DNA of 64,000 nucleotides from Echinicola marina (GTDB lineage: Bacteria; Bacteroidota; Bacteroidia; Cytophagales; Cyclobacteriaceae). How positions within the stretch are numbered: the stretch's first letter is position 1; every line of letters begins with the position of its first letter. Below the pieces are notes generated by a model, which was not told the DNA's origin, ran no database searches, and saw nothing but the letters and a program-made list of their open reading frames with translations. Positions 34,795 to 44,788 of the stretch are shown here, one piece after another. Location: contig NZ_CP080025.1 of NCBI RefSeq assembly GCF_020463795.1, positions 313,001 to 377,000 on the forward strand. The letters run 5' to 3'. A program made the translations under genes and the position numbers.

Positions 34795-37700
34795 ATGACC
34801 AAAATAACTGAAAACGACATAGAGTTATGGGCCATTGAGGAATTGGAGAACCTTGGATGGAACTATATCCATGGTGCTTTAATTGCTCCAGATGGTGAGC
34901 AGCCCGAACGAAATACTTTTGGAGATATAATCCTCAGAGAAAGATTGAAGGAGGGAATTTCTCGTAATAATCCTACTATTCCCTATGAGGCACAGCAAGA
35001 AGCTTTAAAAGTAGTGGAGCGGATCGTGTCTCCGGAATTGATGGTCAATAACCAGTCCTTTCATGAACTGCTTACAGAAGGTGTCCCCGTTGAGTATCGC
35101 AAGGACGGGGTTCAGCGAGGTGATCGGGTTCAGTTGGTCGATTTTAACAATCCCGAACAAAATGATTTTTTGGTAGTTAACCAATTCACCATTATTGAAA
35201 ACAATAATAATAAACGTCCTGACCTAATCCTTTTCGTTAATGGTCTGCCCTTGGTATTGTTTGAGCTTAAAAATGCCATAGATGAAAATGCTACGTTGCT
35301 ATCTGCCTATAAGCAAATCCAAACCTATAAAGACACTATTCCCAGCCTTTTTACCTTTAACACTTTTTGTGTATTGTCTGATGGGGCCGATGCCAAGGCA
35401 GGTTCTCTTTCTGCTGGTTTTTCTCGATATCTGGCCTGGAAATCCAGTGATGGGGTAAAAGAAGCCTCACTTCTTAATAGTCAGCTAGAGGTTTTGATCA
35501 AGGGCTTGATGAATCCTGCTAATCTATTGGATTATATACGTCACTTTATTGTATTTGAGGAAACCAAGCACATTGATAGTTCTGGGATAGCCAACATACA
35601 AACCATTAAGAAAGTAGCGGCCTATCACCAGTATTATGCTGTGAACAAAGCCATTGAATCGGTTAAAAAAGCGGCTTCTTCCGATGGTGATCGAAAGGGA
35701 GGAGTTGTCTGGCATACCCAGGGAAGTGGAAAGTCCCTTTCAATGGTATTTTTCTCAGGGAAGTTGGTGCTACAGTTGGACAATCCAACCGTCTTGGTTA
35801 TCACGGACCGAAACGACTTGGACGACCAGTTGTTTGATACTTTTGCATCTTCCAAACAGCTTCTAAGACAAGTTCCAGTACAGGCAGAAAGCCGAGACCA
35901 TCTCAAAGCACTATTAAAAGTAGCTTCAGGAGGAATTGTTTTTGCCACCATCCAGAAGTTCCAACCAGATGATGGAAGCAATGAGTACAAAGAACTTTCG
36001 GCCAGAACCAATATTGTTGTGGTTGCCGATGAAGCTCACCGTACCCAGTATGGTTTTAAACCCAAAAGTATAGAGGTCAAAGATGATAAGGGCAATGTTG
36101 TTGGACAGCGCCTAGTGTACGGTTTTGCCAAGTATATGCGTGATGCCTTGCCTAATGCGACCTATTTGGGCTTTACAGGTACTCCGGTTGAATCTACAGA
36201 CAATAACACTCCTGCAGTATTCGGGAACTATGTAGATATCTATGATATCGCACAAGCTGTGGAGGATGGAGCAACGGTACCGATTTATTATGAAAGTCGT
36301 CTAGTAAAGATCAACCTATCAGAAGAGGGTAAACAGCTTATTGAAGACCTGGACAATGAACTGGCCAGTGATGAGCTTTCCGATACACAAAAAGCCAAGG
36401 CTAAATGGACCAAGGTAGAAGCCATCATAGGTAGTCCTGAACGTTTGCGTAAAGTAGCAGAGGATCTTGTTTTCCACTATGAAGAACGAAGTAATAGTGG
36501 ATTGGAAGGTAAAGCAATGATCGTGGCCATGAGCAGGCAAATAGCCGTGGACCTGTACAAAGAGATTATTGCCATACGACCACATTGGCATGATGATGAC
36601 TTGGATAAAGGAGTCCTAAAAGTAGTAATGACAGCAGCTTCTTCAGATGGTCCTGATATGATGAAACATCATACCTCCAAAGAGCAAAGAAGGGCTTTGG
36701 CAGATCGAATGAAGGATACTACCGATCCATTGAAATTGGTTATTGTTCGGGATATGTGGCTTACCGGGTTTGATGCACCAAGCATGCATACCCTGTACAT
36801 CGACAAGCCCATGAAGGGACATAACCTAATGCAGGCCATTGCCAGGGTGAACCGGGTGTATAAGGACAAACCGGGAGGGCTGGTAGTGGACTACTTTGGA
36901 ATTGCTTCAGATTTGAAGAAAGCATTGTCTTTTTATTCAGACAGTGGAGGTAAAGGAGATCCTGCAGAAGCTCAGGAGAAGGCAGTGCAGTTGATGTTAG
37001 AAAAGTTGGAAGTGGTTTCTCAGATGTTTGAAGAAAAGGCTGAATCAGCCAATGTTAGTTTTCAAATAGCAGCCGAAGATCAGGGGCTTTATGGGAAGCC
37101 CTTTGCCTATGAGGATTATATTGATGGCAGCGTAAAAGAAAAGTTGGAAATCATTTTATCAGCGGTGGAGCATGTATTGAGTTTGGAAGATGGGAAAAAC
37201 CGATTTGTGAGAGAGGTAACTGCCCTGTCCAAAGCTTTTGCCATTGCTTTGCCCCATGAACAAGCCATGGATGCCAAGGATGAAATTGCCTTTTTCCAGG
37301 CTGTAAAGGCGAGAATCCAAAAGTTTGATACAGGAACCTCCACAGGTGGTAAATCTGATTATGAAATCGAAACGGCCATCAAACAGGTGGTGGATCAAGC
37401 GATAGTTTCTGAGCAGGTAATCGATATCTTTGATGCCGCAGGGATTAAGAAGCCAGAGCTTTCCGTATTGGATGATGGCTTCCTGGAGGAAATGCGGGAT
37501 ATGAAACATAAAAACCTTGCATTGGAGGTATTGAAGAAGTTGTTGAATGATGAAATAAAAGTTAGGGCCAGGCATAATGTGGTTCAAAGCAGGTCTTTGA
37601 TGGATATGTTGGAATCTTCCATCAAGCGCTATCAGAATAACTTGATCAGTGCTGCCGAGATCATACAGGAGATGATCGAACTGGCCAAGGAAATAAAAGC

Positions 37701-38013
37701 AGCTGATAATCGAGGGGATAAAATGGGCTTGTCAAAGGATGAGCTGGCTTTTTACGATGCAGTAGCCAATAATAAAAGTGCAAAGGATCTACTTGGTGAT
37801 GATATATTATTAAAGCTTTCTAGGGTCTTGGTAGAGCGGGTTAAAGCCAATGCCTCCATAGACTGGACAGTAAAGGAATCAGTAAAGAAGAAACTTAAAG
37901 TAATAGTAAAAAGAACACTTCGCCAATACGGCTACCCACCTGACTTGCAGAAGCTGGCAACAGATACAGTACTGCAGCAGGCTGAGGCATTGGCGGATTT
38001 TTGGAGTAATTAA
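34795..38013 (+). CDS. hsdR: Type I restriction endonuclease subunit (HsdR)
   Basis: 1072 residues. The N-terminal PD-(D/E)XK nuclease is visible as RPDLILFVNGLPLVLFELK (about 140-161). The superfamily 2 translocase follows with Walker A HTQGSGKSLSM (about 306-316), VITDRNDL, Walker B/DEAH VADEAHRTQYG, GFTGTPV, and later VRDMWLTGFDAPSMHTLYIDKP and QAIARVNRVY. The C-terminal region is helical for contacting the methylase complex. The complete HsdR would translocate unmodified DNA and cut at distance. It is separated from mcrB by 11 bp. Confidence 0.97.
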   Translation: MTKITENDIELWAIEELENLGWNYIHGALIAPDGEQPERNTFGDIILRERLKEGISRNNPTIPYEAQQEALKVVERIVSPELMVNNQSFHELLTEGVPVEYRKDGVQRGDRVQLVDFNNPEQNDFLVVNQFTIIENNNNKRPDLILFVNGLPLVLFELKNAIDENATLLSAYKQIQTYKDTIPSLFTFNTFCVLSDGADAKAGSLSAGFSRYLAWKSSDGVKEASLLNSQLEVLIKGLMNPANLLDYIRHFIVFEETKHIDSSGIANIQTIKKVAAYHQYYAVNKAIESVKKAASSDGDRKGGVVWHTQGSGKSLSMVFFSGKLVLQLDNPTVLVITDRNDLDDQLFDTFASSKQLLRQVPVQAESRDHLKALLKVASGGIVFATIQKFQPDDGSNEYKELSARTNIVVVADEAHRTQYGFKPKSIEVKDDKGNVVGQRLVYGFAKYMRDALPNATYLGFTGTPVESTDNNTPAVFGNYVDIYDIAQAVEDGATVPIYYESRLVKINLSEEGKQLIEDLDNELASDELSDTQKAKAKWTKVEAIIGSPERLRKVAEDLVFHYEERSNSGLEGKAMIVAMSRQIAVDLYKEIIAIRPHWHDDDLDKGVLKVVMTAASSDGPDMMKHHTSKEQRRALADRMKDTTDPLKLVIVRDMWLTGFDAPSMHTLYIDKPMKGHNLMQAIARVNRVYKDKPGGLVVDYFGIASDLKKALSFYSDSGGKGDPAEAQEKAVQLMLEKLEVVSQMFEEKAESANVSFQIAAEDQGLYGKPFAYEDYIDGSVKEKLEIILSAVEHVLSLEDGKNRFVREVTALSKAFAIALPHEQAMDAKDEIAFFQAVKARIQKFDTGTSTGGKSDYEIETAIKQVVDQAIVSEQVIDIFDAAGIKKPELSVLDDGFLEEMRDMKHKNLALEVLKKLLNDEIKVRARHNVVQSRSLMDMLESSIKRYQNNLISAAEIIQEMIELAKEIKAADNRGDKMGLSKDELAFYDAVANNKSAKDLLGDDILLKLSRVLVERVKANASIDWTVKESVKKKLKVIVKRTLRQYGYPPDLQKLATDTVLQQAEALADFWSN

Positions 38014-38024
38014 GTACTAAAAAT

Positions 38025-40865
38025 ATGGCATTTGAACCCGAAAAAATCACAAAAGACCACATACTTAAGGCAATTGAAAAAATTAAACAAGAAAAACTTG
38101 ATTTAAATCCCTCCACGAGATGGAATGTGGTTATTAATGGTCAGAGCTTTCCTCCTAAGGAAATTATGAGGTACGCACACCAAGAAATGAATGGTGAGTT
38201 TTTATGGACATATGGTGGAGGAGAAGCCACTAATAAATGGCTAAAGCAATTTGATTTTAAAATTGTTTCTAAGACGGAAAACAATGATCCTGTACTCGGT
38301 TTAATTGAACGATATAAGGAGCATGCTCTTAAGTCGAAATTAAAAGATGAACTCTATAAATGGCGATTGGTGAAAGCTTTCCATGGTAGACCTAATCCAG
38401 ATTCATCTGATTTTACCAATGAATTTTTATCAATCAATTTCGCTAATTTAATTGATGGTCCTCGAGCCCTTGCCTCTGCAAATTTATTGGCAAAGAATCG
38501 ACCCGATGATTTTTGTGAGGCATTTAAAATTTTGTTCAATGAAGAAAATAAACTTGAGTACAGGCTGTCAAGTTTCGAAAAAAGATGTGAGGCAATACAT
38601 TCAGAAATAAGTCATTTACCTCATAGACAGGATGAACGAACAATGGCTACCTATTTAGCTTTTTATGATTCTTCCAAATACGCTTTCTATAAAGATTCTT
38701 TCTATCAGAAATATTGCAAGTTGATCGGTATCAAACCTGAAAAACGTGGAAAAAAACTAATTCATTATCTTTCTCTGTTGGAGGATTTTGTAGAGAACTA
38801 CATTTTAGAAGATTCTGAATTACTAAATTTAAAAAAGCAATTATTGACTGATGATTGTTATGAAGATTTGAATCATAAAATTTTTGCACAAGATATTTTG
38901 TACTCAACATTGGATCAACAAAAAGGGTTAGGCAGAAACTATTGGAGGGTTGGAACAAGTGATCATAAATCCAATTATTGGGATATTATGCAAGACAATC
39001 AATATATTTCAATCGGTTGGAAAGAAATCGGAGATTTAAGAGAAAAGGAGGTAAAAAATAAAAAGGATATAATACAACTTTTAGAAAGCGAAGGCTATTA
39101 CTTAGACGACAAAAAGGTTGGCAGCAGAAAGGCAGGAGAAATATTAAATTTCTATAATGACATAAAGGATGGGGACATCATTATTGCCCAAGCTGGATCA
39201 GATATTTTAGGTATAGGAGAAGTGGTTGATGAATATAACTATGATTCTTCTCAAATATTTTCACATTTCAAGCCTGTGGAATGGAAACTACAATCTCCAA
39301 ATCTTAAGAACATTGAAGGATTGAGGACAACAGTTTATAAAATTTCTCAACTCGACTTTATAAATAAAATAGATCATCTACTTAAAATAAATAAAAAGGA
39401 ACAAAAAATGATTAATGAACTCAATCAGATCCTTTTTGGGCCTCCAGGAACCGGAAAAACTTATTATACGCTAAATAAGGCATTAGAGCTTTGTGGCGAA
39501 GATTTAAAAGGATTAAGTAGAGCTGATATCAAAGATCGCTTTGAACAATTGGTAGATGAGGGAAGAATTATTTTCACAACCTTTCATCAAAGCATGACTT
39601 ATGAAGATTTTGTAGAAGGAATTAAACCTATTGAACCCGAAAAGGAAGGTGATCCGGTCGTTTATAGGGTAGAGGAAGGGATTTTTAGAAAGTTATGTAT
39701 TGAAGCATCTTTTTCACTAGCCAAGGAGGAAGAATCAGTTGCCACTGAAAATGTACTCGATTTCTCATTAGCCTTCGATATTTTTGTCCAAGAAACTGAA
39801 GAGAACCTTGCCTCAGGAAAAAGCATTGAATTGGATACCAAAAATGGAGGAAAAGTAATTGTGGATGGTATTTCTCAGCAAGGTAACATCATCATTAAAC
39901 ATCCAGGAAGAGATAATACCTACCCTGTTTCTAAACAGAGGCTTTCAAAACTGCATGCTGCATTTCCAGACTTAGACGATGTAAACAATATAGATCAACA
40001 ATTTAGGTCGATAATAGGAGGAAGTAACTCTACAGCGAATTGGTCAGTACTAAACGCTATCAGGAATAACACCCCTGTAGCTAAAGAAACTCCAAAGGAG
40101 ATTAGAAAATACTCTTGGGACGATAAAGTGCAAGTAGTCAAATCTTTGAAAAAAGAAGATTACAAAGGAAAGACAGGGGATCCATATGTACTTATTATTG
40201 ATGAAATAAATCGAGGAAATGTATCTCAGATTTTCGGGGAGTTAATCACTTTAATTGAAGAAGATAAACGTCTAGGCAATCCAGAGGCTATTCAAGTCCA
40301 ACTTCCATACAGTAAGGAATGGTTTGGGGTTCCTCCCAATGTTCATATTATTGGAACGATGAACACAGCAGACCGAAGTGTGGAAGCATTAGATACTGCC
40401 CTAAGAAGAAGGTTTAGCTTTACCGAAATGCCTCCAAAACCAAAGATAATTAAATCGGAAGGCAAAGCAGTTAACGGTATTATTAACGGAATAGATCTTT
40501 CTGATCTTTTAGAAACAATAAACAGACGTATTGAAAAGCTTCTAAACAAAGACCATATGGTTGGTCATAGTTATTTCTTATCCGTCAAGGGGTTGGAAGA
40601 ATTGAAAGCCGCTTTTCAAAACAAGATTATTCCCTTACTCCAGGAATATTTTTTTGGTGATTACGGGAAAATCGGTTTGGTCATCGGTGCCAATTTTTTT
40701 GAAATTGAATACAATCAAATCGAGGATGAGTTCTTCGCTCACTTTGAGGATTATGATTCAGGTTCATTGCTAGAGCGTAAGGTGTATTATCTCAGAAATG
40801 TTCAAGATATGGATGATGACACTTTTATTCAGGCCATAAATGTACTGTTAAGAAAAACTAATTAA
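38025..40865 (+). CDS. mcrB: McrB-like GTPase with ScoMcrA-type head and EVE-like domain
   Basis: 946 residues. The N-terminus (about 1-85: ITKDHILKAIEKIKQEK ... VVINGQSFPPKEIMRYA) resembles the head domain of ScoMcrA-type modification-dependent restriction proteins. A helical region follows, then an EVE/PUA-like modified-base reader (about 304-442: GRNYWRVGTSD, YISIGWKEIGDL, DGDIIIAQAGSDILGIGEV). The AAA+ McrB GTPase has Walker A GPPGTGKTYYT (about 471), IIDEINRGNVSQIFGEL, and the McrB signature GTMNTADRSVEALDTALRRRF. It would assemble with McrC to cleave DNA containing modified bases. It ends directly against mcrC. Confidence 0.9.
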   Translation: MAFEPEKITKDHILKAIEKIKQEKLDLNPSTRWNVVINGQSFPPKEIMRYAHQEMNGEFLWTYGGGEATNKWLKQFDFKIVSKTENNDPVLGLIERYKEHALKSKLKDELYKWRLVKAFHGRPNPDSSDFTNEFLSINFANLIDGPRALASANLLAKNRPDDFCEAFKILFNEENKLEYRLSSFEKRCEAIHSEISHLPHRQDERTMATYLAFYDSSKYAFYKDSFYQKYCKLIGIKPEKRGKKLIHYLSLLEDFVENYILEDSELLNLKKQLLTDDCYEDLNHKIFAQDILYSTLDQQKGLGRNYWRVGTSDHKSNYWDIMQDNQYISIGWKEIGDLREKEVKNKKDIIQLLESEGYYLDDKKVGSRKAGEILNFYNDIKDGDIIIAQAGSDILGIGEVVDEYNYDSSQIFSHFKPVEWKLQSPNLKNIEGLRTTVYKISQLDFINKIDHLLKINKKEQKMINELNQILFGPPGTGKTYYTLNKALELCGEDLKGLSRADIKDRFEQLVDEGRIIFTTFHQSMTYEDFVEGIKPIEPEKEGDPVVYRVEEGIFRKLCIEASFSLAKEEESVATENVLDFSLAFDIFVQETEENLASGKSIELDTKNGGKVIVDGISQQGNIIIKHPGRDNTYPVSKQRLSKLHAAFPDLDDVNNIDQQFRSIIGGSNSTANWSVLNAIRNNTPVAKETPKEIRKYSWDDKVQVVKSLKKEDYKGKTGDPYVLIIDEINRGNVSQIFGELITLIEEDKRLGNPEAIQVQLPYSKEWFGVPPNVHIIGTMNTADRSVEALDTALRRRFSFTEMPPKPKIIKSEGKAVNGIINGIDLSDLLETINRRIEKLLNKDHMVGHSYFLSVKGLEELKAAFQNKIIPLLQEYFFGDYGKIGLVIGANFFEIEYNQIEDEFFAHFEDYDSGSLLERKVYYLRNVQDMDDDTFIQAINVLLRKTN

Positions 40866-42146
40866 TTGGGAAAGGAGAAATCGAATATCACCGTTTTTGA
40901 ACATGAATGGCTTCGCACTGATCGTGGGGAACAAAAATTAACCTCTGGTCAGTTTGAGGCTTTGCAGCAATTCTATGGTGAAAATGGAGTGCCTTATTAT
41001 TCTCTTATACATCATGGGGTAAGGTTCAATGAGTATGTTGGAGTGATTCAGATTGGCAAAACCATAATAGAGGTTCTGCCAAAAGTGGATAAATTAAAAA
41101 GTACTGGGGATGAAATTAAATCAACGTGGAGGGGTGTTCTTGTTTCTATGCTTCGTGCTGTGGGTGTATTTGATATTCATGCACCCAGTAGAAGTGACTT
41201 ACATTTAAGGTCTAATTCAATTCTTGACCTGTATTTTGAGCTATTCATCAAAGAGGTTGAATATCTCCTTCATAGAGGGCTGGTTAAGAAGTACCGAAAA
41301 ACAGAGGGTAATAGGACCGCTTTGAAAGGTAGTATCCAATTTGCGAAGCATATTAATCAAAACTTGGTGCATCAGGAAAGGTTTTATGTAAAGTATACCA
41401 CATATGACAAAGAGCATAATATTCATGCTGTTCTTTACAAAGCGCTGAGATTGTTAAGTTATATTAATACCAATGTACAATTGAATAGTCGATTGGGAGC
41501 TCTATTATTAGATTTTCCTGAATTGTATGATATTAAAGTAACTGAATCATTATTTGAAAAGATTACTTACGACCGGAAAACTGATCCATACAGGAATGCA
41601 CTAGGAATAGCCAAACTCATTCTTCTCAATTATCACCCAGATGTAAAAAAGGGGGCAAATAATGTATTGGCATTGATGTTTGATATGAATGTTTTATGGG
41701 AGCAGTTTGTATATGTAAGCCTAAGGAAACACAAAGGGAGTTCTACCAGTATAGTGGCACAGAATACTAAGAACTTTTGGAAACCGAATAATGGCTATCA
41801 TTCTAAAATGAAGCCTGATATTGTTCTTAATAAGGGTATGGAAGATTGTGTTGTGCTAGATACCAAATGGAAAAACTTAAACGGTTATAATCCCTCACCT
41901 GAGGACCTCAGGCAGATGTTTGTGTATATGAAGTATTATGGAGCCAAGAAAGTGGCTTTGGTTTATCCAGGGGTAGAAAATCAAAATCAATCTGGTCAAT
42001 ATTATGACCATTCTTCGCATGATTCAAAAGATTTGAGTGAAGAGGAATGTAGTATTATTTCTATTGGGATTGAAAGTGATATAAGAGTGTGGCAGAGAGA
42101 TATACATGAGTTAATAATCAGTTGGTGCCTTTTTAAAGACTATTAA
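40866..42146 (+). CDS. mcrC: McrC-family restriction nuclease subunit
   Basis: 426 residues starting at a TTG that directly abuts the mcrB stop codon. The N-terminal domain (IQIGKTIIEVLPKVD) contacts McrB. The PD-(D/E)XK nuclease is visible as MKPDIVLNKGMEDCVVLDTKWK (about 316-337, Asp...Asp-x-Lys). It supplies the cutting activity and stimulates GTP hydrolysis of McrB. The TTG start and zero spacing suggest translation coupled to mcrB and a lower yield. Last gene of the restriction operon; no clear terminator follows. Confidence 0.93.
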   Translation: MGKEKSNITVFEHEWLRTDRGEQKLTSGQFEALQQFYGENGVPYYSLIHHGVRFNEYVGVIQIGKTIIEVLPKVDKLKSTGDEIKSTWRGVLVSMLRAVGVFDIHAPSRSDLHLRSNSILDLYFELFIKEVEYLLHRGLVKKYRKTEGNRTALKGSIQFAKHINQNLVHQERFYVKYTTYDKEHNIHAVLYKALRLLSYINTNVQLNSRLGALLLDFPELYDIKVTESLFEKITYDRKTDPYRNALGIAKLILLNYHPDVKKGANNVLALMFDMNVLWEQFVYVSLRKHKGSSTSIVAQNTKNFWKPNNGYHSKMKPDIVLNKGMEDCVVLDTKWKNLNGYNPSPEDLRQMFVYMKYYGAKKVALVYPGVENQNQSGQYYDHSSHDSKDLSEEECSIISIGIESDIRVWQRDIHELIISWCLFKDY

Positions 42147-42224
42147 GCCTTCCACCTGTCCTTTAAACACAAAAAAATAATGGAATTCTTATTTTCATTT
42201 ATTACACCATGTTATTCTAAATTT

Positions 42225-43283
42225 CTAGTTAGAATGTAAATCAAATTTAATCAATCCAACTAAAGGCTTTTCCGATAGCGCTAAAGTTTCAGATGATAAA
42301 GTGTCATAGGATATATCCATACGATTTTTAAGAGCAATAAAAACTTGACCATAACCATCTTTCCATGACTTCCATTCTCGGATTACAATTTGAATTCTTT
42401 CAATTCTAGATAACAAAATTTGAACATCTTCTTCTCTACTCTTTGAAATCTCAACCTGAGCAACTTCTTTTAATTTTAAAAATAAACCCTCATTCCAAAC
42501 ATCTATCCCTACTTCTTTTTTCCCAATACTTTCAAAAAAAACTTTGGAAACATCATCAACTTGATTAGCAAAATCGTTTAATTTAGATTCAGGATTCAAA
42601 TACTTACGAAGAATTGTAACTCTATGTTCTTCTATACCCATTAATTGAGAGTTATATTCCTTTCTGAGCTTGTCAACCCCATTAGTAAACTTATTATAAT
42701 GGGTTTTTAACTGTGAATTTGCAACACTTAAATACTCCAGAGGACTAACCATATTATAAAAACTCTTTCTTATTTCATTTTCATCTCCTACTACATTAAT
42801 AACAAACACGTTCAACAACTTTGTAAATGGAATTTCTCGTAATTTATGGAGATTAATTGTTTTAATTATTAAGGGAAAATCATCTATATGATCTAGTGAT
42901 TTTAATCCAGCTATAAAACTATCTAGATTCGAAATTTGATCCGAAATAATTGATTTATGTAATTCTACCCACAATGAAACCATATTTCGAATTGAAATCG
43001 CCTCATTTCTTGCATTCCTTTTTTTACCAAAGTACGAAAACACATAACCTGCGGCAAAGATTAACAGTGGAGTAAGAACTAAAAATATAGTATCTGGAGT
43101 AACTCCCAAAACAAAAATCGGTTCTTCTTTTAGATTTGATATTACAGAAGCAATTTCCTGTAATTCCTTTTTATTATTTAAAACCTTGAGCGCCCAATCA
43201 ATTGACTCACGATCTGTAAAAATCTTCAAACTGTCAATTCTTTGGGTATAGATATTATTTTCTACGAAAACCGAATCTCTCAT
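42225..43283 (-). CDS. Unknown single-pass membrane protein in the island
   Basis: 352 residues. A short N-terminal region of about 60 residues precedes one membrane helix (about 62-84, VTPDTIFLVLTPLLIFAAGYVFSYF) with a basic stop (GKKRNARN). The rest is a large mainly helical, coiled-coil-like cytoplasmic domain with no enzyme motif. It is convergent with mcrC and upstream of nothing on its strand. Together with the membrane protein between hsdS and hsdR it is one of two unidentified membrane proteins in the cargo. A defence or sensing role is only inferred from location. Confidence 0.72.
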   Translation of the reverse strand: MRDSVFVENNIYTQRIDSLKIFTDRESIDWALKVLNNKKELQEIASVISNLKEEPIFVLGVTPDTIFLVLTPLLIFAAGYVFSYFGKKRNARNEAISIRNMVSLWVELHKSIISDQISNLDSFIAGLKSLDHIDDFPLIIKTINLHKLREIPFTKLLNVFVINVVGDENEIRKSFYNMVSPLEYLSVANSQLKTHYNKFTNGVDKLRKEYNSQLMGIEEHRVTILRKYLNPESKLNDFANQVDDVSKVFFESIGKKEVGIDVWNEGLFLKLKEVAQVEISKSREEDVQILLSRIERIQIVIREWKSWKDGYGQVFIALKNRMDISYDTLSSETLALSEKPLVGLIKFDLHSN

Positions 43284-43338
43284 ATCTTTTTATTTCTTCA
43301 AAAAGAAAATCGAATATATTAATAATTAAGTCTAAATT

Positions 43339-44595
43339 TTAATCCATGTACTTCAAAAACATCCTAGCATTTTCATCCATATCCTTAGGTTTATTGATAT
43401 AGGCCAAAAAAGTACTCTCCTTAGAATGCCCCGTAATCCCCATTAAAATTGTTGTAGGAACTTTCTTATAATAGTTAGTAGCAAATGACCTGCGACAGGT
43501 ATGGGAGGTAATTAGCATATGTTTGGGATATTTTCCAAACTCCTTCCTCTTTGTCTCCTTATTATACTTTTTTCCATCAATCAAATCATTCAATTCGGCT
43601 GCCTTGGCAATATCCTTAATGTATTCATTGAATTTCGCTTGACTAACCTTATAGGGAAACCCATCTTGTAAAATTCTATTTATCTCCTTAGTTATAGGAA
43701 CTGAGATGATTTTACCTGTCTTTTGTTGCTTAATATCAAATATCCTACAATCTCCAGCATCCCGAATCATCGCTTCATTAAGGTTCAAGAGGTCCCCTCC
43801 TCGTTGACCTATTTCACAGCCTATCAGGAGCCACTTTCTAGCATTTACCAAAGCTCCTCTTTCCAATTTTACCTGCTTAATTTTCTCCAGCTCCTCAACA
43901 GTTAACGTAACTATATTTCGATCTTCATTAGATTCAGTAAAAGCCTCAATAATATGAACTTTTGGATTGACTTTTATTCCAATTTTTTCAGCATCAATGG
44001 ATATACTTTTCAAAAATGCAATGGATTTTCCGGCATGATTCACAGAGTAGTTCTTCTTATTCAACAACCAACCTTTAAATCGCTCTGTAAACACTAAATC
44101 AATATCCCTAAACCTGATTGGCTTTTTCGAATATCTCTGAAATTCCTCCACAATCTTTTTAAAAGTTTGGTAGTTTTTTATTGTATTTTCAGATAAGCCC
44201 ACTCTACTTTTTCCTTTTATCTTCCGGCTAGAAGCATTATTAATAATATAATTTACATGACTGATAAATAAATCTTGATCATCCTCATCCCTGCTCCTAT
44301 TAAAACAAATATCAATTTGATTATCAAAGAATTCCTTTGAAAGACTCTCTCCTTCAGATTGAGCTTCATTGATCCTATCTGTAAGAAAAGATTCCAAAAC
44401 CTTTAGCTGTTTAGCTATTTGCTTGTTTGTCTCATCGTTTTGCTTAGGTAGCCCTTTAAACTCACTCCAGTTTTTAGGGTGAATAACAAAGCCCGTTCTA
44501 CAAAAATAGACTTGCCCTCTTTTGATAGATACGACTACATAAACCGGAACTGCCTTATCTAGCTTACTTCTGATGATAAATTTAATACTTGCCAT
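43339..44595 (-). CDS. Tyrosine-type site-specific integrase
   Basis: 418 residues. An arm-binding domain (about 1-90, VPVYVVVSIKRGQVYFCRTGFVIHPKNW) precedes the SAM-like core-binding domain (about 105-200) and the catalytic domain. Active-site residues are Arg265 (GQRGGD), Lys near 292, His365-x-x-Arg368 (SHTCRRSF), His390 (GITGHS) and Tyr399 (FLAYIN). It would catalyse integration and excision at the tRNA-Leu 3' end. It lies 193 bp inside the right attachment repeat, reading inward. The paired boxes at 44632-44653 lie just upstream of its start and could also control its promoter. Confidence 0.95.
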   Translation of the reverse strand: MASIKFIIRSKLDKAVPVYVVVSIKRGQVYFCRTGFVIHPKNWSEFKGLPKQNDETNKQIAKQLKVLESFLTDRINEAQSEGESLSKEFFDNQIDICFNRSRDEDDQDLFISHVNYIINNASSRKIKGKSRVGLSENTIKNYQTFKKIVEEFQRYSKKPIRFRDIDLVFTERFKGWLLNKKNYSVNHAGKSIAFLKSISIDAEKIGIKVNPKVHIIEAFTESNEDRNIVTLTVEELEKIKQVKLERGALVNARKWLLIGCEIGQRGGDLLNLNEAMIRDAGDCRIFDIKQQKTGKIISVPITKEINRILQDGFPYKVSQAKFNEYIKDIAKAAELNDLIDGKKYNKETKRKEFGKYPKHMLITSHTCRRSFATNYYKKVPTTILMGITGHSKESTFLAYINKPKDMDENARMFLKYMD

Positions 44596-44631
44596 GAATG
44601 AGGAAATATGTATTCATCAAATCTAATAAAT

Positions 44632-44653
44632 TTGCTAAACCATTGCTAAACCA
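44632..44653 (+). promoter_or_regulatory. Paired TTGCTAAAC boxes, putative integrase arm site (right)
   Basis: TTGCTAAAC at 44632-44640 and 44643-44651, same orientation and 11-bp period as the pair at 25285-25304. It lies 36 bp upstream of the integrase start, so binding could also repress or activate the gene. Confidence 0.6.
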
Positions 44654-44788
44654 AATCACTATTTTATGCTATTTATTTAAACTTTATACTACCTTCACTC
44701 CTATCTAAATCAAGCAAAAAAGCGTCAAAAAATCCCATTTAAAGTTAATTTATGGAAATTCAAATAGCACCCGAATCCATTTGTTATT

